The position numbers and the translations under genes are program-made. A DNA stretch of 64,000 bases from JAZKGA01 sp040386235 (GTDB lineage: Bacteria > Pseudomonadota > Alphaproteobacteria > Micavibrionales > Micavibrionaceae). Shown here piece after piece: positions 1 through 9,260 of the stretch. The stretch is taken from NCBI GenBank assembly GCA_040386235.1, contig JAZKGA010000001.1, forward strand, positions 868,001 through 932,000, given 5' to 3'. The notes beneath the pieces are model-generated. The model made no database searches. It was not told the DNA's origin and saw nothing but the letters and a program-made list of their open reading frames with translations. How positions within the stretch are numbered: position 1 is the first letter of the stretch; each line of letters begins with the position of its first letter.

Positions 1-25
1 ATACGCGGCTTCGTAGCATGGCGGG

Positions 26-841
26 ATGAAAAAGCTGCGCATCCTGCAGGTCTCTGCCACCCCGCCGCATATCCATGCCGGGGATGGCAAGCGTCAGTGG
101 ATGGATGACACGCATCAAAGCTTTGCCTATCGCTGCCTGCCGCTGTCTATTGCCAACACCCATGGGTGGGAGGTCCGGTGCCATGCGGGTTTCCGGGTTT
201 ACTGGACGGGTGGAAACGCCGAAAGCGACCTGTTGATACAGGCCACGGACAGCGCGCCGGCGGCCCTGCTGCCCACCAATATTTTTGGCCATGGCATTCT
301 GACCTTCCACATTCATGCGTTGATTGAGACTGACCCTGGCTGGAACATCATGTGTATGGGGCCGCCGAACATGCCAAAGGACGGCATTGCGCCGTTGACG
401 GGCGTGATTGAAACCGACTGGTCGCCATATACTTTCACCATGAACTGGAAAGTGACGCGGGCCCACAGCTGGATCCATTTTGCAAAAGACGAACCTTATG
501 CGTTCCTGATGCCCGTGCCACGCAACGGGGTTGAGGATTTTCAGCCAACCCTGGAAATGATTGACCCAAGCAGTGAGAAGGGGCGGCAGCATTTCACCTG
601 GACCGCCAGCCGTACCGCCTTTAACAAGGATTTGAAGCAGGAGGGGTCCCAGGCGCAACAGGATAAGTGGCAGAAATACTATTATCTTGGCAAAACCCCC
701 GGCGGGGATGAGGTCACGCTGACACCGCCCCACACGATTAAACAGCGGCTGCGCCCGCTGAAAGATCTGCGCACCGATGCGGGCCGCAAGGCCGTCGATG
801 CCATGTACCGTTCCATATCACAACAGGAGACACCCAAATGA
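26..841 (+). CDS. DUF6065-like protein of unknown function
   Basis: A 271-residue cytosolic-looking protein with no signal peptide or membrane segment. It is rich in Trp, His and Pro, and the central part (about residues 90-170) has many aromatic residues. It resembles from memory the proteins grouped as DUF6065, for which I know no defined reaction. The ATG at 26 is preceded by GCGGG; another ATG at 18 reads only MAG and stops. Its stop overlaps the next gene's ATG by four bases (838-841), so it is probably translated together with the dehydrogenase and may be functionally linked to it. The family call is from memory; treat the function as unknown. Confidence 0.6.
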   Translation: MKKLRILQVSATPPHIHAGDGKRQWMDDTHQSFAYRCLPLSIANTHGWEVRCHAGFRVYWTGGNAESDLLIQATDSAPAALLPTNIFGHGILTFHIHALIETDPGWNIMCMGPPNMPKDGIAPLTGVIETDWSPYTFTMNWKVTRAHSWIHFAKDEPYAFLMPVPRNGVEDFQPTLEMIDPSSEKGRQHFTWTASRTAFNKDLKQEGSQAQQDKWQKYYYLGKTPGGDEVTLTPPHTIKQRLRPLKDLRTDAGRKAVDAMYRSISQQETPK

Positions 842-2097
842 CCGATGCTTGCACCGTGCGTAATAATACCAATGCCGCGCATTTCCTGACTGAACTGGAT
901 ATTTACGCCAAGCGGTTTCAGGATTTGGCACCAGAGTTGGAACTGACGCTGCGCGACCCTGAAATGGGCGTTGAGGGCTATGTGGTTGTGTGGAATACGG
1001 GGATCAGCGCAGGCGGCCCGCTGGAATTCAGCGGCAAGGGCGGCACGCGCATAACGCCGACTTTGACATTGGATGAGGTCAAGATGCTGGCCCGGACCAT
1101 GGCCTTGAAAAACGCCGCGGCCGGCCTGCCGATGGGGGGCGCGAAATCAGGCCTGCGTGCTGACCCAAATGCGCCGGGTTTTGAAAAACTATATCGCCGT
1201 TTCGTCCGGCTGTGCGCACCGACATTGCGTGAGAATAACGGGCCTTATGGCGGGTTTGGCTTTGATATCGGGGGCCAGCCTGAACATGCCCTGTGGGCGA
1301 CGGATGAGCTGAAAAGCGAGCGCTGCTTTACCGGCAAGCCTGTTGATCGCGGCGGTACGGATTATGACCGCGAAGGGATTGCGGGTCTTGGCGTGGCCAC
1401 GTCTGCTGTTGCTGCGCTGGCCTTCCAGGGGCGCGATCCGGCTGCGGTAACGTTCGCGGTTCAGGGCATTGGCGCGATGGGTGCCGCCGTTATCCGGTAT
1501 TTCACGGCGCATGGCGCGCGCTTAAGCGGGATTGGTGATCCGCGCCTGAATGGCAGCTGGGTGTTCAATACTCAGCCTGATGCGACGCTGATGGCCGCAT
1601 TGTCGTCATCGGATGTGCCGACGATCCTGGCCACGCTGGGCCATTATGCGCAGCAGGTCAGCCTGGATGCCAATGACATTTTGTTGGCGGACACGGATAT
1701 CCTGTTTCCATGCGCCGTGCATAACGTCATCCGCCCCGATAATATGGCCCAGGTTAAGGCCGGCATGATTGTTGAGGGGGCCAATGGTCCCACCCATGCG
1801 GATTGCTATGCCCCGCTTGCCGCACGCGGTATTCTGGTCATTCCTGACTTTATTGCCAATGCGGGCGGGATTATCGCGGCCTATGTCGAATTGACATCCC
1901 CGATATCAACGGCCGAGAACGCACGGTTCAGAACAAAGGTGGAAGAAGCCAAGAAAACGACGATTGCGAAGATCACCGAAAACGTCACGGCGATTCTGGT
2001 CCAGACGACTGATCTGGGGGTAACGCCGCGTGAAGCTGGACTTCACCTGGCGTATCGGCGTATCTTTAATGAAGAGGGAAGGGGGGAAGTTGTATGA
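838..2097 (+). CDS. Glu/Leu/Phe/Val dehydrogenase family protein
   Basis: An NAD(P)-dependent amino acid dehydrogenase of 419 residues, the family's usual length, catalysing reversible oxidative deamination of an amino acid to a 2-oxo acid. The N-terminal catalytic half carries the dinucleotide-binding family's lysine motif (LPMGGAKSG, Lys at about 103) and the segment NNGPYGGFGFDIGG (about 133-146), where glutamate dehydrogenases usually have a GP-x-x-D loop. The C-terminal Rossmann domain shows GIGAMG at about 210-215. Its ATG overlaps the stop of the upstream gene and its stop overlaps the next start, so the three genes form a coupled operon. Substrate (Glu versus Leu/Phe/Val) cannot be decided from the motifs alone. 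Confidence 0.88.
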   Translation: MTDACTVRNNTNAAHFLTELDIYAKRFQDLAPELELTLRDPEMGVEGYVVVWNTGISAGGPLEFSGKGGTRITPTLTLDEVKMLARTMALKNAAAGLPMGGAKSGLRADPNAPGFEKLYRRFVRLCAPTLRENNGPYGGFGFDIGGQPEHALWATDELKSERCFTGKPVDRGGTDYDREGIAGLGVATSAVAALAFQGRDPAAVTFAVQGIGAMGAAVIRYFTAHGARLSGIGDPRLNGSWVFNTQPDATLMAALSSSDVPTILATLGHYAQQVSLDANDILLADTDILFPCAVHNVIRPDNMAQVKAGMIVEGANGPTHADCYAPLAARGILVIPDFIANAGGIIAAYVELTSPISTAENARFRTKVEEAKKTTIAKITENVTAILVQTTDLGVTPREAGLHLAYRRIFNEEGRGEVV

Positions 2098-2480
2098 GCC
2101 AATCCTATCTGGAAAAACGCGTAAAAGCCGCGATTGCCGAAGCCAAAGGCAGCAAAGCTGGGGCACGCAAACTGCTGCTGACCTGGGCCATCAATGACCA
2201 GCAACTGTTGCTGTCCCTGTCGCGACGCCATCTGCCCGCCTTGGCGGCGCAAGCGGTGGAATTTGTGCTGGCGGGCCTGACGGCCCATGCCGCAGGCCAA
2301 CCGAAACCGGTGAAGCCGGGCGAGAATATCGGCAAGGATATCCTGGCGGCCCTTGGTGGCCGGAATGCCGCGACGTTCGGCCAGGAAGACGCCGCGCCAC
2401 CTTTATCAAAGCGGGCCGCAAGCCAGCAGCATATCGACGCGATCCACAAGATGGCCAAATCACCTGTCCGTAAATCGTAA
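2094..2480 (+). CDS. Small hypothetical protein coupled to the dehydrogenase
   Basis: A 128-residue basic protein with no recognised domain. The first 75 residues look helical and rich in Ala, Leu and Arg; the rest is Pro/Ala-rich and ends in a lysine/arginine tail (MAKSPVRKS). No signal peptide or membrane segment. The start is fixed by the ATGA overlap with the dehydrogenase stop (2094-2097). Being third in a coupled operon suggests a partner role, but I do not recognise a function. The antisense frames over the same interval are also open; this frame is preferred because of the overlap and gene order. Confidence 0.65.
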   Translation: MSQSYLEKRVKAAIAEAKGSKAGARKLLLTWAINDQQLLLSLSRRHLPALAAQAVEFVLAGLTAHAAGQPKPVKPGENIGKDILAALGGRNAATFGQEDAAPPLSKRAASQQHIDAIHKMAKSPVRKS

Positions 2481-2517
2481 TTCATCCTTCATTTCCAGCA
2501 CCTGAAAGCTCTCTCTC

Positions 2518-3579
2518 ATGGCAAATCCATCCCTGGACCACGCAGCTGTCGCCCCGTTTCTGAGCCAGGCAGGCTTGGCGGACGCCAAAATCGCCTTTTT
2601 GGCCAGTGATTGTTCGGCGCGCACCTATTACCGTCTGACCCCTGCGACGGGTGGCGGGACAAAGGTTTTAATGCATTGCCAGGACGCCGTGACGCGCGGC
2701 GAAATGCCCGCCTTTTTGAAAATCGCCAATGACATGACGGCCAACGGCTTGAACGCGCCGCACATCCTGGCCACGGATTTAGATGCGGGATACATGATCC
2801 TGAACGATCTGGGCGACACGCGCGTGTCGGTTCAACTGGAAAAAACACCTGAGCGTGAAGCAGAGCTGTACACGCTGGCCACCGATGTCTTGATCCGTTT
2901 TGCGCAATTGCCGCCCGTTGCGTACCAGGATTTGCCGGATTTCCGTCAGGGGCCATTTGTCAAAGGTCATCGCCGCATTATGGACTGGTACGTGCCGTCC
3001 ATCCTGAAACGTCAGGTGACGGATGCGGAAATTGCCACCTATATGCAAGCGTTTCAATCATTGTGGGATGCCTTGCCGCCCCTGCCAAACGGGTTTGTCC
3101 ATGGCGATTTCCATTTGGACAATTTGATGTTCCTGGAAGGCGAAAATGGCGTGAAACGCGCGGGTGTCCTTGATTTCCAGGACGCCAGCCAAGGGCCGCC
3201 TGTTTATGACCTGGTTAATTTGTTGTGTAATGTCCGCTGCGATATTCCAGGCGACATTTTCGCCGCGTGCCACGCCCGCTATGTCCAGGCCTTTCCCGAT
3301 ACTGATCGCGTGGCGATGGAAGCCACGTTCCGCCTGTACGCCGTCATGTTCCATTTGCGTGTGATCGGCCAGTTTATCAAGCTGGCATTGCGGGCCGGAC
3401 GGGAACAGATCATCGAACACTTGCCGCGTATCAACCGGTATTTGCAGCAGGAGTTGGCGCACCCGCAATTTGCGGGCATGAACCAGTTTTTCAAGGATCT
3501 GGGCATTCATTGGGATAAAACAGTGACCGAAGCTGATTTGCCGTCGCTGGAACAGTATATCCGCAAGGATGCGATTTAA
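2518..3579 (+). CDS. AmgK-like aminoglycoside phosphotransferase-fold sugar kinase
   Basis: A 353-residue kinase of the aminoglycoside phosphotransferase (APH) fold. The catalytic loop HGDFHLDN lies at about 195-202 and the Mg-binding LDFQD at about 218-222, followed by PPVYDLVNLL. This pattern is that of AmgK, which phosphorylates N-acetylmuramate and N-acetylglucosamine at the anomeric carbon in the peptidoglycan recycling route that bypasses MurA. MurU, its usual uridylyltransferase partner, is not in this window, so the substrate is inferred from motif style. It starts 37 bp after the preceding gene and its stop overlaps by 4 bp the stop of the convergent patatin gene. Confidence 0.75.
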   Translation: MANPSLDHAAVAPFLSQAGLADAKIAFLASDCSARTYYRLTPATGGGTKVLMHCQDAVTRGEMPAFLKIANDMTANGLNAPHILATDLDAGYMILNDLGDTRVSVQLEKTPEREAELYTLATDVLIRFAQLPPVAYQDLPDFRQGPFVKGHRRIMDWYVPSILKRQVTDAEIATYMQAFQSLWDALPPLPNGFVHGDFHLDNLMFLEGENGVKRAGVLDFQDASQGPPVYDLVNLLCNVRCDIPGDIFAACHARYVQAFPDTDRVAMEATFRLYAVMFHLRVIGQFIKLALRAGREQIIEHLPRINRYLQQELAHPQFAGMNQFFKDLGIHWDKTVTEADLPSLEQYIRKDAI

Positions 3580-4817
3580 GCGACCGCCCGCTGGGGATGC
3601 ATTCTGGCTTGGCGGGCCTTGTATGCCAGGATGAGGGTGTCAGTCAATAAACCAAGACGCTGATGATCGTCCGCGATAAGTTTATCGCTGGTTGCGACCA
3701 AAATATCCATTTGCTTGGGTGACGGATCAAGGAAGCTGCGTGTACCCTTAAAATCAGATGGCAGACGGTATTCCAGAAAATGCGCGTTTTGCGGCCCCAC
3801 TGTTTCCCGCAAGGTATTGCGGGCGGAGTCACTGAACATTCCGGCAATGGACATCAAGACCCCCCGCATGCCGTGCGGCAAAGTGTCCGCCAGGCTGCCA
3901 TTAATGTTGCCGAACCGTACATAGCCCAGATCAGAGCCGAAGTGGCAGCAGCGTTTGAATGTCGCCACCATGTCAGGCCCTTGCATAAAGGGGGATGTGT
4001 CGATGTGCTTGTCGTCGTCCATTGTGAAAACCAGCGGTACGGCTGTTGTGGCAAGAATTGCGTCCACGAAGCGGTGGTCACCGTTAATCTGAAATGTGGT
4101 GGGGGCGTCCTGATCCTGGCGCAAATGGTCAGGCTGGATAAAGGCGAAATGGTCATTTTCAAGACTGTTATTCGCGCCCAGTTTTTGACTGGTAATGACA
4201 ATGTTAGAGTTTGTGTCACTGAATTTTGTATCGCCGATCAAGTCGTGCAGGACTGTTGCGGCACTTTGGCGGGATGTGCTGACGTCATCTTTATACGCGC
4301 GCAGGATCTTACGTGCGTCGCGATTATGCGCATGGATGAAATCCTTTATTTCAGTCGGCGCATTCAAGGCCCAGGCGGCGCCATAGGCGGCAATGTCCAT
4401 CGCATGGGTAAAGCTGGCGGTCAACAAAGGCCTGCGGCTGATGATCGGCATGAACTGCGACAGTTGCCGGATCAAGAATTGAATCAACGCGCGACGGGTG
4501 TCTGCATCTTCCTTGGGCAGGAAGGCGTGCAGATTGTCACGGAAAACGTCTGTGAACGCCGTCATATTGTAACGTGGACGAGAGGGGTCATTCGGATCAT
4601 TGGCAAAGGCGGCATACGTTGCAAACGCGCCGCCAGAGCTGGCAATAACGCCTGCAGGAAACAGATCACGAAAGAATACGTGCGGCCCTAACTTGTATTG
4701 CGCCATCTGCTCAATCCAGGCCATTACCTTGATGTCATGCAAAACAAAGCGTCCGCCGCCGCGCAAATGGGCCAAAGGAAACAGCATGTTAGATAAGGGG
4801 AGGGCGGTCGCAGTCAT
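3576..4817 (-). CDS. Divergent patatin-like phospholipase
   Basis: A 413-residue protein that follows the patatin layout: a glycine-rich oxyanion loop (LRGGGRF, about 18-24), a nucleophile elbow (IASSGGAF, Ser at about 61) and a distal Asp segment (ATTAVPLVF ... HIDTSPF, Asp about 273). The first glycine of GxSxG is Ala, and the DGG/DGS motif has become DTS, so the catalytic geometry is altered; it may be a weakly active or repurposed acyl hydrolase. The ATG at 4817 is chosen over an upstream TTG at 4841. It lies on the same strand as, and 88 bp downstream of, a DUF1653 gene and a canonical patatin gene. Confidence 0.72.
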   Translation of the reverse strand: MTATALPLSNMLFPLAHLRGGGRFVLHDIKVMAWIEQMAQYKLGPHVFFRDLFPAGVIASSGGAFATYAAFANDPNDPSRPRYNMTAFTDVFRDNLHAFLPKEDADTRRALIQFLIRQLSQFMPIISRRPLLTASFTHAMDIAAYGAAWALNAPTEIKDFIHAHNRDARKILRAYKDDVSTSRQSAATVLHDLIGDTKFSDTNSNIVITSQKLGANNSLENDHFAFIQPDHLRQDQDAPTTFQINGDHRFVDAILATTAVPLVFTMDDDKHIDTSPFMQGPDMVATFKRCCHFGSDLGYVRFGNINGSLADTLPHGMRGVLMSIAGMFSDSARNTLRETVGPQNAHFLEYRLPSDFKGTRSFLDPSPKQMDILVATSDKLIADDHQRLGLLTDTLILAYKARQARMHPQRAVA

Positions 4818-4905
4818 TATGACATGATAGGCACGATTCAAGGTAAGATGGGAGGGGTTTTATGCTGCGCCCCGCAACCAAATGTGTTGCGCCGCAGGAT
4901 AAATA

Positions 4906-5118
4906 TCAGGCAACAGGCGCAAAACGCGGGACGATGTGTCCATCGACCTCAACATTTTCAACAAACATCGCGGCGGGCCGCGCCCACAATCCATGATCGC
5001 CGTACAGGGCGCGATACACAACCAGGCTTTCCATCGTTTCACTGTGCCTGGCCGTATCAATCACCTCGTACAAATTGCCTTTGTAATGTTTGTATAGGCC
5101 CGGTTTTGGCACGGTCAT
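4906..5118 (-). CDS. DUF1653 family small protein
   Basis: A 70-residue protein matching the DUF1653 pattern along its whole length: GLYKHYKGNLYEVI near the start, then ARHSETMESLVVYRALYGD, then LWARPAAMF and a C-terminal GHIVPRF. The family is small, soluble and of unknown biochemical role. The start codon overlaps the stop of the upstream patatin gene by four bases (5115-5118), so translation is probably coupled. The family identification is secure from these motifs; the function is not known to me. Confidence 0.85.
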   Translation of the reverse strand: MTVPKPGLYKHYKGNLYEVIDTARHSETMESLVVYRALYGDHGLWARPAAMFVENVEVDGHIVPRFAPVA

Positions 5119-6245
5119 GTGTGTGTTTCCTTATCGCGTTCATCGGCGATTTTGACCAGCAACTGGCACAGCGCGTCAAACTCTTTGCGCTGTTCTTCAA
5201 TCGCCATTTCAGTAAAGTTGCGCAGGCGGCGGATATTGTCTGGCGACGCGTCGTCAATCTCGGTGCTGGGGTAATCGCGCAGGAACGGCCCGCTGACCAA
5301 TGATTTGTTGAAGACGTGCATATTTGCGCCCAGCTCGGCCTGTAAATTCCGACTAAGCGCCGTTTCCGACGCATGCAGGAACACGTTGATCAGCGGCAGG
5401 TCGTTGGCAGGATCGACAACGCCGATCGGGCCGTACTGATCCCACTGTTCGCGGGTGAAGCCGCGATTATAAAGGCCGGTGCCCAGAACGATCATAATAA
5501 CCGGCTGGTCGGGGGCCAGATGCTGCCGCACCGCACCCCAATAGGTGGTGCAGGGATTGTCGAACACGCTGCCGTCAATGGCTGCGACCTGCATCGGCTT
5601 GCCGCCCTCAATCTGTGTCATTTCAAACCCGTGACAGGGGAAATAGGTGGGGGCCGCCGTTGTCGCCATCACCGCGTCAAACATATCGACAATCGGGGTC
5701 GTGGCGCGGTTGTTCAGTGTGGTGCCAGCAAGGTGTTTCAGCCAGACGGCCTTGCCGCCCGTTTGCGTCGTGTCGCCTTCGCGCAACCCGTCAATCGCAT
5801 AGATCGGGATAAACAGGCTGCGCCGCGCATCGCCCAGTTTGGCACGGCCGTACAGGGCGCGCAGGGCCCGCCCCAGATTGACGCGTTCGTAATGCCCATG
5901 GCGGAAAAGACGGTCCAATTGGGGAATGCGCAGGGTACGGTTATTTAAGTCATGAACGAAGCCGCGCATTGATCGGAACGCATCATGGGGAAAGATATTC
6001 TGGCCCTCCCGCTCATAAAACCGGACCAGTTGCCGGGCTTTGTATCGTGGCTTTGTCCGATCATCGGGATGCCGCAAATTCATGGCAGCGTTCAGGATCG
6101 CACCGGTTGACGGGCCTGTAAAAATATCAACAAGGTCAGAAATCGCGCGTCCTGTTGCCTCTTCAAACCGCGCCATAAAATGGGCGGGGATCAGGCCGCG
6201 AATGCCGCCGCCATGGGTGAACAGGATAACAAGTGGACGTGTCAT
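5115..6245 (-). CDS. Patatin-like phospholipase family protein
   Basis: A 376-residue patatin-fold serine acyl hydrolase with the complete set of family motifs: oxyanion hole HGGGIRG (about 11-17), nucleophile elbow GPSTG (44-48, Ser46), the ATTAAPTYF strand (about 194-202) and the catalytic Asp in IDGSVFDNP (Asp about 224). Expected to act as a Ser-Asp dyad lipid acyl hydrolase. No signal peptide, so it is either cytosolic or exported without one; some bacterial patatins are type III or type VI effectors, but no secretion locus is in this window. The downstream DUF1653 start overlaps its stop. Confidence 0.9.
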   Translation of the reverse strand: MTRPLVILFTHGGGIRGLIPAHFMARFEEATGRAISDLVDIFTGPSTGAILNAAMNLRHPDDRTKPRYKARQLVRFYEREGQNIFPHDAFRSMRGFVHDLNNRTLRIPQLDRLFRHGHYERVNLGRALRALYGRAKLGDARRSLFIPIYAIDGLREGDTTQTGGKAVWLKHLAGTTLNNRATTPIVDMFDAVMATTAAPTYFPCHGFEMTQIEGGKPMQVAAIDGSVFDNPCTTYWGAVRQHLAPDQPVIMIVLGTGLYNRGFTREQWDQYGPIGVVDPANDLPLINVFLHASETALSRNLQAELGANMHVFNKSLVSGPFLRDYPSTEIDDASPDNIRRLRNFTEMAIEEQRKEFDALCQLLVKIADERDKETHT

Positions 6246-6291
6246 ATCACCACGGTATCAGGGAAACAGATAAAAAAGAACCAGGCAATTA

Positions 6292-7182
6292 TTATCCGCC
6301 ATTGTCCTGTAACGCGTTGATAAGATGGTCGCGGAACAGGCCGACGCGCTTTGAATGGCGGTGTTCATGCGGATACACGAAATACGCGGTTAACGGCTGT
6401 GCCAACGCTTCAGGCAGCAGAGGGATTAAGCCGGGTGTGCGTTTAATCAGATAATCGGGTAACGCTGCAATCCCCAGGCCGTTTTTGGCGGCCTCGGATA
6501 TCCCAAGGACTGAGTTGATCAACAGGCGGCGTGGATGTGTTTCCGGGTCCAGACCGGCGGCAGCGAAATGCCAGTTCGGTGTGGCATAGGGGCTGGCGGA
6601 ACTGACGGGATAGCCGATCAACGTATGATTTTTCAGGTCTTTCATGTCCTCAGGCCGGCCAGAGCGTACCAGATAGCTTTCGGCGGCACAAAGATGGAAT
6701 TGCATCGTGAAAAGGGGTTTCTGCACCAAATCCGGCTGCTCAGGCCGATACAGTCGAATAGCGGCATCTGCCTCTCGCATCCCGAGATTCAGCAATTTGT
6801 CGTCATGCAGGATCGTTAACTGGATATCGGGGTGCGCGGCGGTAAAGCGCGGCAAAAGCGGGGCCAGCCATGTCGTGCCCAGAAATTCGGCAATGGTGAT
6901 CAGCAACGGTCCCGATGCTTTTTGCTTGCTGTCCAGCAACTGGCTTTCGACCAAGGACAGCTTTGTGAAAACGTCATGCGTGGTCTTGTTCAGGATTTCA
7001 CCTTGTTCCGTCAGGATCAGGCCGCGCGCATGGCGGTGAAACAGGCTGACGCCCAGGCTGTCCTCTAATGCACTGATCTGCCTTGAAATGGCCGATTGGC
7101 TTAACCCAAGCTTGTCACCCGCGTGCGTAAAGCTGCCTGCGGCGGCAACCGCTTGAAATATCCGTAATTTATCCCAGTCCAT
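6292..7182 (-). CDS. LysR family transcriptional regulator
   Basis: A 296-residue LysR-type regulator. The N-terminal winged helix-turn-helix is clear (LRIFQAVAAAGSFTHAGDKL then LSQSAISRQISALED within the first 45 residues), followed by a helical linker and a periplasmic-binding-like effector domain. I chose ATG 7182 (MDWDKL) because the LysR domain begins right there; an earlier ATG at 7212 would add ten residues with no homology. It is divergent from dnaG, with about 60 bp between the two starts. The patatin genes downstream run in the same direction, but the 46-bp gap does not prove that it controls them. Effector unknown. Confidence 0.88.
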   Translation of the reverse strand: MDWDKLRIFQAVAAAGSFTHAGDKLGLSQSAISRQISALEDSLGVSLFHRHARGLILTEQGEILNKTTHDVFTKLSLVESQLLDSKQKASGPLLITIAEFLGTTWLAPLLPRFTAAHPDIQLTILHDDKLLNLGMREADAAIRLYRPEQPDLVQKPLFTMQFHLCAAESYLVRSGRPEDMKDLKNHTLIGYPVSSASPYATPNWHFAAAGLDPETHPRRLLINSVLGISEAAKNGLGIAALPDYLIKRTPGLIPLLPEALAQPLTAYFVYPHEHRHSKRVGLFRDHLINALQDNGG

Positions 7183-7243
7183 GTGCATGTGATAGACCGT
7201 ACAGACTTGCATTTCAAGTCATAGTCGTTGCATATCTGTTGGT

Positions 7244-9130
7244 ATGGCTTTTCCCCCACAATTTCTTGATGAGTTGCGCAATCGCCTGACGATGTCAGAA
7301 GTGGCGGGGCGCAATCTGAAAATCGCGCGGTCGGGCCATGAGTTTAAGGCCTGCTGCCCCTTTCATCAGGAAAAAACGCCGTCCTTTTATATCAATGATG
7401 ACAAAGGCTTTTTTCATTGCTTCGGATGCGGCGCCCATGGCGACATCATCGGCTATGTCATGCGTCACGACAATCTGTCATTCACCGAAGCGGTCAGTCA
7501 GCTGGCCGGCCAGGCGGGTCTGACCGTTCCGGCCCTGCGACCCGAAGATATTGTAAAAGCCAAACAGGAAAAAGATTACTTCAGCCTGATGGAGGTCGCG
7601 ACACAGCATTACGAAGCGGCGTTGCAAAAACGGGAAAATGCTTCGGTCCTGGCCTATGTCGTCGAACGCGGCATGACGGCGGCGACGATTGGCCAATTCC
7701 GGCTGGGCTATGCCCCGGTTGACGACAAAGCCTTGACCGCCCATTTGCGAGAGCAGGGCTATACAGAAGCCCAGATGATTGATGCGGGCCTGATCCGCCG
7801 GTCAACACGCGATAAAAACAATGTCTATGGCTTTTTCCGGGACAGGCTGATGTTCCCGATTACTGATCGCCGTGGCCGCGTCCTGGCTTTCAGCGGGCGG
7901 ATTTTACCGGATGCGATCCAACGCTTGCCGAAACGCGCCGATGGGGAGACCGGGCCGAAATATATCAATTCCAGCGAAAACACGAATTTCCAAAAGCGGA
8001 TGAATTTGTATGGTCAGGCGCAGGCCCGGGCGAATGTTGCTGCGGACGTCCCGCCCGTCGTGGTCGAAGGCCAGGTGGATGTGATTGCCTGTCACCAGGC
8101 TGGGCTGAACACTGCCGTTGCGCCCCTGGGCACCGCGTTGACGGAGGAGCAGATCGCGGCGCTGTGGAAAATGTGTCCATCTGAGGATAAGCGCGCAATT
8201 GTTTGTTTTGATGGTGATAACGCCGGGAAAAAGGCAGCGGCGCGGGCTTTGGAACGCGTTTTGCCCTTATTGAAGCCGCGCCATACGCTGGAATTTGTTT
8301 TTCTGCCGACAGGGGAAGATCCGGACTCTCTGCTGCGCGGTGGTGGGCTAGGGGCGCTGCAGACATTGCTGCACGCGCCGATGGCGTTGACCGACTTCCT
8401 GTGGCAAATGGTCACCGCCGGACGCGACCTGAGTAACGCTGAGCATCGCGCGGGCGTTGAGGCGGCGTGGGGAGATGCCATTGCCCAGGTGAAGGACGAA
8501 ACGCTGCAATTCCACCTGAAACGCGCGGTGAAAGACAAATTATACGCCCGGCCCAAAAATGACGCGGCATATGCACCGCGGCCGTTTGGAGTGCGGCCGT
8601 TTGGAGTGCGTCAGGCCCCTGCACAGGCGGGTATTGCGCCGCAACGCCCGCATCCGCCCAATGTCGCGGAAAAGCGTGCGGTGCAGGTCCTGCTGCTCGT
8701 TATCCTGCGCCATCCCTGGCTGTTACGCGAAGTTGAGGCTGAGCTGGAAGGCCTGTCAGTTACGGATGACACGCTGGATGCGTTGCGTCACGCCATGCTG
8801 GATTGGTTCGGGACGGTTATTGATATTGCCGATATGACGCCGCAGGCGATCGCAGACTATCTGACCGCACAGGGATTGCAGGGCAGTATGCAGGATCTGC
8901 ACCATGATGCCCTGGCCCTGCATGCGCGCTTTGCACGGGACGGACAGGCGGAAGAAAAAATTCGTGAGGGCTGGCGCGATATTTATCAGTCGCTGCACAG
9001 CCTGGCGATGATGTCGGATCTGCGTCAGGCCAAGGCCCAGTTCGATGCTGATTTCACGGCGGCGCCTGAAAACAGGCTTTTTGCGGTAAAGCGCATGATG
9101 ATGGCTGGTCGTGATTCAGACGATGAATGA
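7244..9130 (+). CDS. dnaG: DNA primase DnaG
   Basis: Replicative primase, 628 residues, which makes the RNA primers for leading- and lagging-strand synthesis at the fork with the DnaB helicase. The N-terminal CHC2 zinc finger has ligands Cys38, His41, Cys59 and Cys62 (CPFH ... CFGC). The catalytic TOPRIM domain shows the acidic motif VVVEGQVDVIA (about 270-280) and the DGD Mg site in VCFDGDNAG (about 320). The C-terminal third is the helicase-interaction region and is poorly conserved. A short near-repeat RPFGVRPFGVR lies at about 445-455. It is followed by rpoD, the classic macromolecular-synthesis order (here without rpsU). Confidence 0.97.
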   Translation: MAFPPQFLDELRNRLTMSEVAGRNLKIARSGHEFKACCPFHQEKTPSFYINDDKGFFHCFGCGAHGDIIGYVMRHDNLSFTEAVSQLAGQAGLTVPALRPEDIVKAKQEKDYFSLMEVATQHYEAALQKRENASVLAYVVERGMTAATIGQFRLGYAPVDDKALTAHLREQGYTEAQMIDAGLIRRSTRDKNNVYGFFRDRLMFPITDRRGRVLAFSGRILPDAIQRLPKRADGETGPKYINSSENTNFQKRMNLYGQAQARANVAADVPPVVVEGQVDVIACHQAGLNTAVAPLGTALTEEQIAALWKMCPSEDKRAIVCFDGDNAGKKAAARALERVLPLLKPRHTLEFVFLPTGEDPDSLLRGGGLGALQTLLHAPMALTDFLWQMVTAGRDLSNAEHRAGVEAAWGDAIAQVKDETLQFHLKRAVKDKLYARPKNDAAYAPRPFGVRPFGVRQAPAQAGIAPQRPHPPNVAEKRAVQVLLLVILRHPWLLREVEAELEGLSVTDDTLDALRHAMLDWFGTVIDIADMTPQAIADYLTAQGLQGSMQDLHHDALALHARFARDGQAEEKIREGWRDIYQSLHSLAMMSDLRQAKAQFDADFTAAPENRLFAVKRMMMAGRDSDDE

Positions 9131-9260
9131 TATTTCTTGTGCGAAATAACTGATTGGGCTAGAAAAATCCCGCTTGTGCATTACACTGATTCGCACATAG
9201 AAAAACGAATCGGTTTCTCTTTAGGATTCTTTATATAAGACGGGCGGCATTAGTCTCAGC

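Noticed and set aside
3780..4691. A 303-residue open frame antisense to the divergent patatin gene
   Set aside because: The opposite strand has recognisable patatin motifs and operon context; the frame itself resembles nothing.
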